From the NCBI RefSeq assembly GCF_900005765.1, contig NC_041690.1, forward strand, positions 2,356,001 through 2,420,000: DNA of 64,000 nucleotides, written 5' to 3'. Positions 44,433 through 57,170 of the stretch are shown one piece after another. Position 1 is the first letter of the stretch, and every line of letters begins with the position of its first letter. The notes under the pieces are model-generated. The model was given only the letters and a program-made list of their open reading frames with translations, made no database searches and was not told the DNA's origin. Source of the DNA: Plasmodium relictum (Eukaryota; Apicomplexa; Aconoidasida; Haemosporida; Plasmodiidae). The translations under genes were made by a program, and so were the position numbers.

Positions 44433-47099
44433 ATGAGAGATTTTCTGAATGAATTGACCTTAGAAAATATAGCAAATGTTAAAATAAGAGCATATAAGAA
44501 TGAGAATTTTGTTGATGAGAAAGAAAAAAAGGAGAGAAAAAATGAAGATAATTTTTATAATGTTTATATTTTGACATATATAAAACATATTGTAAGAATA
44601 AAAGCGAACTTAGCTTTACATGGAGGTCTATATAGTAATTATTTTGAAAAATATGAAGAAGAATCTATTTCAAATATAATGTTAGAAAATTTACTAAATA
44701 AAAATGATTTAAGTAAAGAAAACAATAAATATAATAGAAAAATTGATAAAGAGACAAAAAATGATAAAGAAATGAAAAAAAAAGAAATAAATGAAGATAA
44801 TAAAAGAGATTTAAATTACTCCATTAAAGAATTATTAAGAAAATTAATTAAATCTTATAAAATTAGAGAAAATAAAATATTTTTAGTTACAGGCATGTTA
44901 GGATGTGGAAAAACTACTTGTGTAAGTTTAGCAATAGAATATTTTAATAAGTTTTTACAAATTGAAAAAAATATGAAAAATAGAAATGATAAAAAAAGTG
45001 TTTTATTTTTATCAGTTGATGAGAATAATAATAAAAAAACATATAAAAAAACTCCTTATACTTCTAAAAATTATGAACATGAGGTTACAAGTTATGAATC
45101 CACATCAACTAATGATAAAAAAATAAAAATAAATTATAATGAACCTCTTTTTAACTTTACACCCAGAAAAAAAAAAAAGAGAAAAACAAGTAATTCTTCA
45201 GAAGATGAAGATGATATAATTCATAATTCAAGTAAAAAGAAGGATAATTCTTTAAATTTAAATCTTGAACAAATAAATAGTAATATAAAGAATATTTTTG
45301 AAAATAATGACTTATCTCCTCTAAGAAAGAATGCAAATATAAGAAATAAAATACAGTTTGAACAAACTTTTAAAGAACATATTGCTAATAATCTTGAAGA
45401 AGATAGTGAAAATGAGCACTCAGAATTTAATGAGAAATATAAGAAAATTGTAGAAGAAATTAAAACAGAAGAAAATGAAGAAAGATGTATTTATACAATT
45501 CGTATCAGTGCATATTTATATAAAGATGATTTACAGTGTATTAAATCTATTTTATCACAATTGTATAATTATCTTAATAAAGAAGATAAAATGGAAACGA
45601 ATTTACTATTAAATGATTATATAATAAAATTAGAAAATATATTAATTGAAATAAATAATGATAAAAAACAAACTTTATTGATTATTGAAAATGTAGAAAA
45701 GTTTTGTTTACAAAATAAGCAGAACTTACTATATACATTATTTGATTTATTACATAAAAAAAGTATTTGTATTAATATAATTTGTTTAACTAATGTATTA
45801 GATATTACTCAAAATTTAGAAAAAAGAATTAAATCAAGATTTACTTTTGAGATGTTACATATATCCCCTATTTTAAATATAGAAGAAATTTCTAAATTAG
45901 TATATAAAATTTTATATGTTAATTTAGATGATTTTCATCTCATTAAAAAATATTATTCTGTATACTTTACCTATAGTGATCTAATAAAAATTCAAAAATT
46001 TTTACAAATTTATAATTCTACTATGCAAAAAGAAATAGCTGATTCTCATTTATTAAAGCAGTGGTCATATGATATTAATTATGGATTAGACATTAGGCAT
46101 ATTTATCATACATGTGTTGATGCAATTTTATCTATATGTGAATATAAGCATATTTTAAATTCTAATAAAATAACATTTAAAAAGAATACTCTTCTTGATT
46201 CATCCTCTGATAAAATGTCTAATTCATCTAAAGAAGATGATGATTACTCTAAGAAAAATATCACAAGTTTTTCAAAACATGCAAACAAAAAAGAGAATGA
46301 AAGTGATGATGAGGATGGAATAGAAGAACACAGATGGATAGAAATAAATAATAGAGAACAAAAATATTTTGATAAATTAGAATCTGTGAAAGAAAAAAGA
46401 AATAAAAATAATAACACTTCCTTAATAATGGAAAAGTTAGGTTTTTTTGCAAAAGAAAAAAGAAACAATGTAGATTATTTTAAAGAAAGACAAGGAAAAT
46501 TAGATAGCACACCTATTAAAAGTAATTTTAATAAAGAAAAGGAAGAAAATAGAAATGAAAACGAGAACGAAGAAAATTTTCATTTTGATATGACTATAGA
46601 TATGAGTCCTCGTAAATTAAAAGAAAATATCAAATTAAAAAGTAAAGTAGAAAGTGAATATATATTAAATAATGTTCAATCAAAATTTATAAGGAGACAT
46701 TATATTAAAAAAGTTTTACGAGATTTATGCACTATTGAATATCTGATTTTATGTGCATTTACTAGACTGTATAAAAAAGAAATTTTACCAAAGACATTAT
46801 ATGTAATTATATTAGAAATAAATAAATTTAAGCAAGCTTATCCCCAAGAACAAATTATTGGATTTTCACTTGATGCTTATAGGAGGTCTTTTTTCAGATT
46901 AGTTGATTTAGATATTATTATTTTATCTTCTTATTCATTAAGTCATTTAAATATTAAAAATTTTAGTAACGATTTATTTGGATTACATGAGCCAACCAAA
47001 TTCCCATGTTTTGATATTTTCCTAGATAATATAGAATCTTATAACTTAAATCATAATTTAATTCAATGGGTAAAGCATAACACTGAAGTTATGCAATAA
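44433..47099 (+). CDS. ORC4: Origin recognition complex subunit 4
   Basis: Single exon, 888 residues; human ORC4 has 436. An AAA+ ATPase: Walker A GMLGCGKTT at 154-162; degenerate Walker B LLIIENVEKF at 415-424, where the usual Asp-Glu is Glu-Asn; and the ORC4-specific sensor region ICLTNVLDITQNLEKRIKSR ending in RF (450-470), very close to human LTCRLDILELLEKRVKSRF. The C-terminal region (about 715-888) is the winged-helix part: CAFTRLYKKEILPKTLYVII, FSLDAYRRSFFRLVDLDIII. Two large low-complexity inserts account for the extra length, about 180-350 and 590-700; the first includes the basic cluster PRKKKKRK at 244-251, a likely nuclear signal. Function: ATP-dependent origin binding and MCM loading. 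Confidence 0.93.
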   Translation: MRDFLNELTLENIANVKIRAYKNENFVDEKEKKERKNEDNFYNVYILTYIKHIVRIKANLALHGGLYSNYFEKYEEESISNIMLENLLNKNDLSKENNKYNRKIDKETKNDKEMKKKEINEDNKRDLNYSIKELLRKLIKSYKIRENKIFLVTGMLGCGKTTCVSLAIEYFNKFLQIEKNMKNRNDKKSVLFLSVDENNNKKTYKKTPYTSKNYEHEVTSYESTSTNDKKIKINYNEPLFNFTPRKKKKRKTSNSSEDEDDIIHNSSKKKDNSLNLNLEQINSNIKNIFENNDLSPLRKNANIRNKIQFEQTFKEHIANNLEEDSENEHSEFNEKYKKIVEEIKTEENEERCIYTIRISAYLYKDDLQCIKSILSQLYNYLNKEDKMETNLLLNDYIIKLENILIEINNDKKQTLLIIENVEKFCLQNKQNLLYTLFDLLHKKSICINIICLTNVLDITQNLEKRIKSRFTFEMLHISPILNIEEISKLVYKILYVNLDDFHLIKKYYSVYFTYSDLIKIQKFLQIYNSTMQKEIADSHLLKQWSYDINYGLDIRHIYHTCVDAILSICEYKHILNSNKITFKKNTLLDSSSDKMSNSSKEDDDYSKKNITSFSKHANKKENESDDEDGIEEHRWIEINNREQKYFDKLESVKEKRNKNNNTSLIMEKLGFFAKEKRNNVDYFKERQGKLDSTPIKSNFNKEKEENRNENENEENFHFDMTIDMSPRKLKENIKLKSKVESEYILNNVQSKFIRRHYIKKVLRDLCTIEYLILCAFTRLYKKEILPKTLYVIILEINKFKQAYPQEQIIGFSLDAYRRSFFRLVDLDIIILSSYSLSHLNIKNFSNDLFGLHEPTKFPCFDIFLDNIESYNLNHNLIQWVKHNTEVMQ

Positions 47100-48841
47100 C
47101 ATAAAGTAAACAATTATTTAAGTATTCATAGACATTTATATAAAAGAATCTATAAAGTCATAAACAAAGATTAATTTTCCTTTTTTTTCTTTTTTTTTTG
47201 ATAATAGTTAAAAAAAAAATTCAAAATGTATTCATAGATTTTTTTTTTTTCTGATCAATACATAACTCAATTTTTAAAAATATTATTATAAATATATTTT
47301 ATCTTTTTAAATTTAGATGGAGTATAATATATATATATATATTTCTTTATTTTTAACACTTAATATTTCATATTTTTTTTTAGTTTGCTATAATTTGTAA
47401 ATTTGCAAAATACATTTTAAATAGTTAAGCATATACGCTTCTATGTTTACATAAAAATAATTTATTTTAAAAAATTAATAATTATTATTTTATTTTATAT
47501 TATTAACAGTATATTCATCATATATACAAAATATAATTTTCTTTTGAATATACTTTTAAAATATTTTTACAAATTAAATATATTTTTTTAAAACAACAAT
47601 CTAAATTTTAGGTTATATTTTTCCTTATATAAATAGATATTTTTATAATACAAAATAATAACTTTAAGACGGTAATAATTTTTGTTTATCTATTGAAATG
47701 ATACCTCATATAAACTATAACACATTCTATTAATTTTTTTATAAAGTGTATATACTCTTTTAATAATAAATTATATTGTATATATATATATATTTTTTCA
47801 TTTTGAATTAATTTCAAAAAAAATTGATTTATATAGTAATCTTTATAAATAAAAAGATATATATTTTTTTTTTATTATTTTAAATAAATATTAGCATTTC
47901 AAAAATATTATAAAAATAAAATTTTATGAAAGTAAAACGTAAAAATTTGTGATTTATTACACACAGTATTCTTTTATTCCATATTTATTTATTTTCTTAT
48001 ATAGTTATAATAAAATTATAAATAAAAAAATATAAAAACTATAGAAAATTCAAAAAAAATAAATTGATACATATGTGGAAGGAATACTGATAAAAAAAAA
48101 AATATAAATGGATTAATATAAAAAAAAAAATTATGAATATAGAATAATAATTATATAAAGGATTATTTAAAATGATAAAAATATAAGTCAAAAGAATGAG
48201 AAAGATAATTAAAAGGAAAACGAATAATAAATGTTAAACTAAAATTGTAAGAATATAAAAAAAAGAAATTTTAAAAATAAAATTTCATAAAAATTTATTT
48301 TAAATAAAATCATCATATAATAAAAAATGTCATTATAAGTATCATACTTTCTATACTTTTATATAAAGAATATATATATTTATAATATTATTATTTTTAT
48401 TTTTGTAATAGTACAAATAAATTACTTTTTGTTATTATTTATAAATGACATATGAAATATAATTTTTTTATTTATTAGGTGAATAATCTTTATATATCAG
48501 AAATAACGTATATATAATTTGTCCTATATGAATAATTAGAAAAAATAGAAAAGAAAAAATGTGCATAAATTAATGTGTAAACTTATTTATTGTAGAAATA
48601 ATATGCTTAGATTAAAAATTAGTAAAATGATATTTTTTCTGTTAAAGCTAAATTATTATATTTATTTTATTTTATTGAAATATTTTGTATTTGTGAAATA
48701 TATATATATATATACATAATTTTAAATGTTATAAATAATTTTTTTTTATTTTTTTAAATCCCATTTCTAATTTGTGAGTATCTATATAATTATTTTTAAT
48801 CGGTTGTTTTTCTTTTTCTTTTCTTTTTTTAAATAAATAAA
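47100..48841. other. 1.7-kb intergenic region
   Basis: 3' flank of ORC4 and promoter region of the RING-protein gene, both on the plus strand. A+T-rich with short TA repeats; nothing else recognised. Confidence 0.55.
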
Positions 48842-50131
48842 ATGCTTATTATACCTGAATGCTGCATATGTAGATTAAGTTTAAAAAATAATTTATGCGT
48901 AGAAAAAAATTGTGGAAATATTTTTCATTATGAATGTATGAAAAAATGGATAGCTTTTCAAAAATCGTGTCCTCTATGCAAATCAACTTGTTATAAAAAA
49001 AATCTGTTATCTATCCATTATGAGATAAGTGAAGAAAACAAAATACTAAGTGATGAAAACATTATGAAGATGAGTAAAGATGAATTATATGAAGATTTAA
49101 AAAAATATGAAGCAGAATTAATAAAAACTCAAAATGAAAATGAAAAATATTCTTTAGAAATTTTAACATTAACAAATAAAAATAAAATTTTAACCGAAAC
49201 TATAAGCAAAAATAATACAAAAATAAATGAAGAGAAATATGAAATATTAAAATTAAAAGAATTAAAAGATGAATATCTTAAAGAGAAAATCATTCTCACG
49301 ACTAAAATTGAAGAATATGATAAAGAACTAAAAAAGTATAAACTAATCGAAAAGTATTTAGATAATTTAAATAAAGAAGACTTAAATAAAATAAATTTAT
49401 TATTTGGTTTTAACATTTTATCTTTTGATGAACAAAAAAATGTTATATTTAATTATATAAAAAATAGTTTAGGCATACAGAAAAAGAATGAATCAATTGT
49501 TAAAGAATTAAAAGAAAGCATTATTAAAAAAGATAATGAAATTTTAAGCTTAAAAGAAAGGTTGTATAAATGTAAACTGAATAATGAAATTATAGATTGC
49601 AACAAAAATAATATATCAAATGACGAAAATGACTCGAGGACAATAAAAATTAAAAATAAAACAATAAGAAGAGTTGTAACATTAGAACCTAGAAGCAAAA
49701 CTAATAGAAATAATAGTCTTTCTTTTTATTCTAAATCAAAAACAAATGATAAAGTTATAAATAATAATTTTGATTTTATTAATTTTATTGACAAGAAAAT
49801 AAATAGTTCAATTACCCCTGAGAAAACTAATTTTACTCCAAAAAAAATGAAGTTTCATCCTATTGAAATAGATTTGCTTAGAAATAAATCAATTGATAAA
49901 ATTTTTAATAAGCAAATTGACAAAAATGATGCCAAAATGGAAGAAGAATATAAAACATATTCTAAAAAAATAGAACCAAATCATATAGACAATTCAGAAA
50001 ACACTACCAAATTAATAACAAGTTTCTGTTCATTAAAAAATTTTAAAAACTTTAGAATCACTAAAAATAGAAAGAGGAAATCTTTAAAAGAGCAATCATC
50101 TAAAATCACCGACTTTTTTAAAAGAATTTGA
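48842..50131 (+). CDS. TRAIP-like RING-finger protein with coiled coil and C-terminal PIP-like motif
   Basis: Single exon, 429 residues. A RING finger occupies 7-46: Cys7, Cys10, Cys24, His29, Cys32, Cys43 and Cys46. The position that is usually His (CGH) is Asn26 (CGNIFHYEC). It is followed directly by coiled coil at about 70-165 and 210-245, a Lys/Asn/Ser-rich region, and a C-terminus that reads SSKITDFFKRI. This ending resembles a PCNA-interacting PIP box of the TD-FF type. RING at the N-terminus, coiled coils, then a terminal PIP box is the layout of TRAIP (469 residues in human), the E3 ligase that ubiquitinates the replisome at stalled or converging forks. The assignment is by architecture and moderate RING similarity. 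Its neighbour ORC4 is also a replication gene, but they need not be co-regulated. Confidence 0.66.
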   Translation: MLIIPECCICRLSLKNNLCVEKNCGNIFHYECMKKWIAFQKSCPLCKSTCYKKNLLSIHYEISEENKILSDENIMKMSKDELYEDLKKYEAELIKTQNENEKYSLEILTLTNKNKILTETISKNNTKINEEKYEILKLKELKDEYLKEKIILTTKIEEYDKELKKYKLIEKYLDNLNKEDLNKINLLFGFNILSFDEQKNVIFNYIKNSLGIQKKNESIVKELKESIIKKDNEILSLKERLYKCKLNNEIIDCNKNNISNDENDSRTIKIKNKTIRRVVTLEPRSKTNRNNSLSFYSKSKTNDKVINNNFDFINFIDKKINSSITPEKTNFTPKKMKFHPIEIDLLRNKSIDKIFNKQIDKNDAKMEEEYKTYSKKIEPNHIDNSENTTKLITSFCSLKNFKNFRITKNRKRKSLKEQSSKITDFFKRI

Positions 50132-50674
50132 ATTAGAATCATTTCCTATACTTTATAAAATGAATAATCTACATATTATATATTTGATATATGCCTTTTT
50201 TTTTTTTTTTTTTTTTTCTGTAATCATTTATGTATTTGGAACATATATATCATTAATATTTAAATTATTCATAATTTTTTTAGTTTTATAAATTTTTTTT
50301 TGTTTTTTAGTGTATTTATATATTCTTTATATATGTATATATATATGTTTTTTTTTTATAAAACTTAAAATGCTTATTTTATTATGTTTACATAAATTCT
50401 TAAATTATTAGACATTTTTCTTTTCTTCCAAAAAAAATATTAATTATAAAATTAAGAATATGTATATATTATTTAAAAAAAAGATAATTGAAATTGAAAG
50501 AAAAAATTGAATAAATATATATAGTCATTTATAAATTAAAAATTAAAAAATAATAATAAATATATTCTTATAATATATTTTTTTTTTCTCTCTCTCCATT
50601 TTTAAAAGAAATTCATTAAAATATTATGTAAATTGGAAAATAAAAAAAAAAAATACATGTGACATATATAATAT
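50132..50674. other. Convergent intergenic spacer
   Basis: 3' flanks of the RING-protein gene (+) and the helicase gene (-). A+T-rich with a T run at 50195-50217; no gene. Confidence 0.6.
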
Positions 50675-53600
50675 TCATTTAAAAATGTTTAAGAGAGGGA
50701 GGGTAAATATCGATTTTCTTGAATTAAAAAAATCAAGAAAATATATAAATTCTTTCCAATAAAAATTATTTTTTAAAGTATTTGAATTACCAATAATAAT
50801 AACTCCTTTTTTCATTCTAGTTAATAAAACATTCATTCTTTTTTCATCATTTAAGAAACCTAATATTTTTTTGTCGTTTGATCTAACTGTACTTATAATA
50901 ATTAGATCATTTTCACAACCTTGATAACTATCAATTGTATGAACATTTTTATATATAAAATCACAATTTTCTTTTGAGTTGTTTGGATTATAAAAGGTTG
51001 AATTCATATTTTTTGTATTAAACAAGCCATTTAACCTATTTGTATTATTGAAACTATTAAAAATACATATATTCTCGGAATTGGTTAAATATTTTTTATA
51101 ATTTAAGTCATCTTTTCTTTCAGAATCATTCAAATACTTTTCATTTTTTATTTTGCCATTTAAGAAATAAAAATTGAAAGTTTTATTAGATGTAGATTCA
51201 TTTTTATCATATATATCATAATTTAATTTGGCATTTTTACTTCGAAATGAATAATCTACAAGATTTCCTGGAATTTTTTGATTATTTTTTCTTAAAAAAT
51301 TTAAATTATTATTATATATATTATCATGAGACAGAAATTTATCTTCTCTATCAACAGAAAAAACTTTGTCAATTTGAGATTTATCACATGAGCTTCTAAA
51401 TATTTGTTGATACATTTTATTTATATGTTCTTCATTATTTTCACTCTGCTTTATTTTATTATCGCATATGTTATCATTGCAGTATTTATTTTCTAAAATA
51501 TTTTGTATGTATACTTTTTGACTAGTATAAGGTGTTAAAATAGATACATTTTTTTGATTGGATATCTTTAGAATTTTTATTAATTTTAAAATAACTTCTG
51601 CTTCGAAATGATTTATATAAGAATAATTTACTTTTTCTTCAAAAATCTTTTTATTTAATGCTTCATGATATGTATCAATAAATAAAATTGGAATGCGTAT
51701 ATTTTCAAAAAATTTATTTTTTATATTAAATGAACATTGATTTGATAATAAATGGAAAAAATTTGATTTATTAATGTTAGGTTTAAAAAAATTATTAAGA
51801 ATACTTTTAGATGGTATTAATTGTCTATTATAGAAATAAAAAGACGTAAATAAAAACATAGGAAAAATTAATCTGTATTGTATCAAAAGATAATGGCATT
51901 TTATATTATTATATCTTTTTAACTTTTCAAAAATACTTAGATAATTTATTTCTAATCTTTTTTTTTCATTAATTAAGCTATGAAAAGTTAATTGTTTATC
52001 ATCTCCAAAAGCATATATAAATTCACAATTTAAATTCAAACATATTAAACTGTTGTATTCAGATAAGCTGGAAGCTTCATCAATAATCAAATGTTTTATT
52101 TTTTTTTCTTTAATTTTAAATGCTTGATAAACTGTATCAATATATATATCAGACTTTTGATAAGGTTTTTTATTAATATTATCTTTATTCAAGCATAGAT
52201 TCAAATTAAGTAACCTACTTCGAATATTATGCACTGATATGTGTTTGCTGGTTCCAACAAATATATTATTTTTTTTTTCTAATACTAAAAAATATATCAT
52301 AAAAGAAATCATATCACTTTTGCCACTTCCGGGTGCACCTAAAATGAAAAAAATAAATAAAATATAAATAAATATATATATATGTATTTATTAAAATATA
52401 TAATATTTTTAAGTATGGAAAAAAAGTAAAAATAATATATTAAATATGAACTTGTATTTAACCATGTACTAAGTGTATAGGTTTTTTTTTTTCATTAATT
52501 AAAATGTCAAGCAAAACGTATTTTTGATAAATATCAAATTTTTTATAAATATGGCACATTTTAGTAAATTCGTCTATATTATTTTTTAAATTCTTGTATA
52601 GCTTGTTTATTATTTTATCTTTTTTAATCAGATCTTTATCTAATATATTAAAATAATCCGTCTCCTTTTTATTATTTAACAAATAATTATTTATGGATTC
52701 TTCAATTAAATAACTGTAATTTACTGAATTATTTAAAATTTTATTTAAACTATTTAATTTCAATTCTTGTTTATTAAAATTGTCATTTTCATTTAACAAC
52801 ATATGAATAATTTCTTTATTTAAAAATTCCTGTTTTTCAAAAATATTTAGCATAGAATGTTTTATTCTATTATAAATAGTGTTTAGTTGAACAGATAAAG
52901 TAACAGCTTCATAAATATTACTTTCATTTGCCTCATGAATAGCTTTCTTTAAAGTAGATTCATTTCCATTAACAGATATATTAATATCTGATTTATTACC
53001 CTTATTTTTAATATTTAAATAGGATTCAAAATATTCTTCACATATATCCATTTCTTCGTACAATCTTATATTGTTATTTTCATTTTTATAGCAATTATAT
53101 TTTTTTAAATCCAAATAAAGTATACATAAATCTTTAATTTTATGAATTTTTTTAACAACTCCTAATAAAAAAACTTTTTCTTTATTATATCTTATTAACA
53201 TGATATTATTTTTTTCAAAATCGATTTCATCTAATACAATAAATTTATACAAATTATTTTCTTTTAAACAAAATTTTAAATTATAGGAATTATGAAAATC
53301 AAAAGTTTTATGCAAGCTTTTTAATCCTATGTATCTTTCATAATACGTATTGAATAAATAACTTAATATGTATCTCCTAATTTTAAGACAAATTAAATCT
53401 GATGAATTAATTTTATATCTATCTTCATATCTAATTTCATTATTTAAAATTAATTTATTACTTATTTTATCTTCATTAATATATTTTTCATTTTCTTCCT
53501 CACATTTCTTATAACTATCCCTGGATAAATTTAAATTTATACTATCATTGTTTTTTTTAATAATAACATTTCCACTAGTTAAATTACTGCAATTTCTATT

Positions 53601-54605
53601 ACAATCTTTTATATGGTTATTTATACTACTGAAAGTATTAATTTTCTTAATTTTTTTTGAATTTTGATGAATACTCACTGAATCAAAAAAAAAAGAATAC
53701 AACAAATTTAAAACATTTATAAATATTCCTGGTTTCAAAAGCAAAGAATTCAAAATATTTTCAAAAAATTGAAAATCTTTTTTCTTATTTTTTTCAAATA
53801 AATTTGCTTTTAAAAAAAAGTTTTTTAAAATTTCAAAATGTACTTTTTCTTCTTTAAGATTATATTTTTCCTTATAAAATAAAAAAGATTCCCATACTTT
53901 TAATAATTTTACATAGTTTATTTTTTTTTTATTCTTCTCTTTTTCTTTCTTTAAGGCACTGTTTCTTGTTATTTCAATATTTGGCCCATTTGAATCAGGG
54001 ATATATATATCCTTTATGCTATAATCTATAGAATCTTTCTCTTTTAAATTTTTAATTAAATCTACATGATATTGATTTTTTTCCTCACAATCTATTTTAA
54101 TATTACCTGGGCTCTCTTCTGCTCTCTTCATTATATTTGTATTATTTTCATTTTTTATTTTTATCATTTCATTTTTATTGTTTTCATATTTGTATTTCTC
54201 ATTTATCTTTTTAGTACTTTTTTTATTTTTATGAAAATTAAAATTTAATTGATTTAATTCTTGTTTTAAGACATGCAGCATATCCGTAAATTTTTTTTTT
54301 TTTTTAGATAAATCAGAATTGGCACATATTGTTTTATTATTAAGATTCCAATAAATTGAAAATTTAAGATTTTCTTTTTCTATAATTAACTTAGTGTAAT
54401 TAGGTTTATATAACTTGTATAACTTCATATAATCTGTATAATCCTTCTTGTATATTATTTTATTTAATCTTAATTCATGAAATTTATCTAAACTTCTTTC
54501 ATTTTCGAATATTTCATATTTTTTGCCGTTTGTTGAATAATTAATATATTTTTTTGTTACTGCAAAACTATTTGAGAAACGTTTTGTCCATTTTAAAATA
54601 TTCAT
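50675..54605 (-). CDS. Superfamily 1B Upf1-like helicase (two exons)
   Basis: Deduced exons: 54605-52463 and 52338-50675. The GT-AG intron splits a Gly codon inside Walker A; 1268 residues. Motifs in order: Q-motif region with IYQKYVLLDIL just before 700; motif I GAPGSGKS at 715-722, restored only by splicing; motif Ia VGTSKHISVHNIRSRL; motif II DEAS; motif III GDDKQL; motif IV LTPYTSQ; motif V DSYQGCENDLIIISTVRS; motif VI NVLLTRMKKGVIIIGN. This places it in the Upf1/IGHMBP2/Senataxin group. Residues 1-700 are mostly Asn/Lys-rich with ordered patches (IVLDEIDFEKNNIMLIRYNK) that may be the OB-like 1B region. No Upf1 zinc domain was seen. The N-terminus (MNILKWTKRFSNSFAVTKKY) is basic and could be an organelle presequence. 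Substrate unknown. Confidence 0.82.
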
Positions 54606-55040
54606 GATTACAACTCAATGTAAATTCTTTTTATTTATATTTATTATCAATCCCATTAAAAACAAATAATATAAAATAAAAATTAAAATAAAAAACATCA
54701 TAGTAGACATTGTAAACTTTTAATTATTTAAAAATAAGTGTTTTATTATAATTTGTTTATTTCATTTTCTGTTTTTTTTTTTTTTTTTGCTTCTATTATA
54801 TATATTTATTATATTTACACTTTCTCACATTTACCATTACATATTTATAAAGAGTTTAACTAACTTCTTCATTCTTTTCTTTTTTTTATCATTTTTATTT
54901 ATAATAATTTTGTTAATAAAATTTCCGTAGAAAATATCGTTTATACTTTAAAACAATTTAAGATTTATTTAAATAATTTCTTAAATAACTTGCTTTTGTT
55001 GTAGTACCGACTATTAACATTATTAATATTCCAATAATTC

Positions 55041-55092
55041 AAAAAAACAAAACAAAAAAACAAAAAAACAAAAAAACAAAAAAGCAAAAAAA
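55041..55092 (+). repeat. A7C-type simple tandem repeat
   Basis: About six imperfect repeats of (A)6-7 C, ending in AAAAAAGC and AAAAAAAC. A simple-sequence tract in non-coding DNA upstream of the helicase gene. Confidence 0.85.
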
Positions 55093-57119
55093 CGGTTCTT
55101 AATATTTTTACGTCATATAATTTTTTGTGAATTTCATTTATGAAATTTTAAAGAATACAATTTATTTTTATTTTTAAACATATATAAATGTATATATATA
55201 TGTATTTAATTAATATTTAATTTATTATTTTACTTTTTATACAAAAAAGGAGTAGCAAACATTTTTCATTATTTTTTTATTTTTCTTTTCTCTGTTGAAT
55301 AAAATATTCACGTAAATATACTTCTTATTATATGATTTTAAAAAATCAAAGTTACTATTATTTTCACAAGTTTATTATTAACGAAATATAGTAGAATACT
55401 ATTTATTTTTTTTTTTTTTCTCTTTTTTAATATAAACCTAAAGTATTAAAAACATTTAAATATCATATTTTATTAAATAATTAATTCTTCGACTCAGATG
55501 AAGATTATGTTCATTGCATAAACATATTTTTTTTTTTTTATAAATTAATAGTTGCAATTTTTTTTTTTTTAAACAATATTTATATTTATTATACAAAATA
55601 GCTTATAAAAATTCATTATGGTTAATATATAAAAAGGTATTTTAGTAATTTAAAATTTTTTTTTATAAATATTCATTCTTACTGTAAAATTATTATTTGA
55701 TAAAGAATTATTAATATTTTCTTGTTACATTAATTTATTATATTTTTTTAATATCATCAGATATAATTATTCTTAAAGCATGATTATCAAAACGGTAAGA
55801 CATACTTGTTTTCATTATATTTTTTATATTATAATATTTATATAATGTTAATTAAAATTATGCTATGTTTTATTTGATATCATACATTTTTTATTTCATA
55901 TATATATATTTAAATAATATTACATATAATTTTTCTTATTTTTTTTTTTATATTTTTAACATACCTATAACCAAAAATATTTAAAAAAACTTATTTTGGA
56001 TAGCAATATAAAATCACTAATGATTCATCCTGTGTCTATTTTTATATTATTTCTTTTATCATAATATATAGGAAAGAATATATATTATCAATATAGTATT
56101 CAAATAACATATTTAAAAAAGATACTATTGTAAAAATATAAAGGTATCTTTTAATAAATGCTACTGCATATATAGTGTTTTCCAATGCTTTCAAAATAGT
56201 TTCATATTTTAAAATATCTGATCAAATATAAAAAAAAAATTTGAAATAAATTAAGAAGGTTTTTATATTAACAATTATTATTTTATTTTTATTCACATAT
56301 TATTTTAAAATGATTAGCTATCATATTACTAATAATTTAAAAAAAAATTTTAATGTTGCACTTATTTATTACATATCGTGTTAATTTATGTTTATATCAC
56401 CATATTGCTAATATAGTTTTTATTATTGAGAATGTGATATTATTAATTTAGGACATAAATGAATTTCTGTACTTTTCTTTATATTGTCATGTAACATTAT
56501 TTTACTGATAAAAAATGTTTCATAAATAATAAAAAGTAATAATTATTTTGCAATTTTATAAAAATTGATTCTTACATCTTAGTTAAATAACCTTATGTTT
56601 TTTATTTATTTTTAGAATATATCTTAAAAAAATATCAAAAGTCAAAAAGATAAAAACATCTTAACACAAAAAAAAAAAAAAAAAAAAAGAATTTTTCTAT
56701 ATATTAGAATTGTGTTTATTCTTATGCAAATGTTTTAAATTTATTTAAATAAATTTTAATTTCTATAAAATTAGAATACATATATATAAAGAATAAAATT
56801 AAACAGATATACACATTAAAAATTTAAATTGAACGTTTAATCTTTATTATTGTGAAATATTCTAAATTTTATTATATTTTTAAATTTAAATATTATATAG
56901 AATATAAACATTTATAATTGGAAATAAATAATTTAATTATGAATAATAATAAAGATAAAATTATAACTTAAAACTATAAATAAATAATTCGTTAACATGT
57001 ATAACTTTTTTATAAGCATTACATAAATATTAATGTATAAAAAATTTACATAAAAAATAAGAAATGAAACTTATATCTTCTTTACTTACAATTCCCCTTT
57101 TTTTATTTTTTATTTATTT

Positions 57120-57170
57120 CTTTTTCTTTTTCTTTTTCTTTTTCTTTTTCTTTTTCTTTTTCTTTTTCTT
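57120..57170 (+). repeat. CTTTTT hexamer microsatellite
   Basis: Eight or so perfect copies of CTTTTT (AAAAAG on the other strand) form a strict pyrimidine tract. It lies downstream of pICln. Length polymorphism is likely. Confidence 0.9.
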
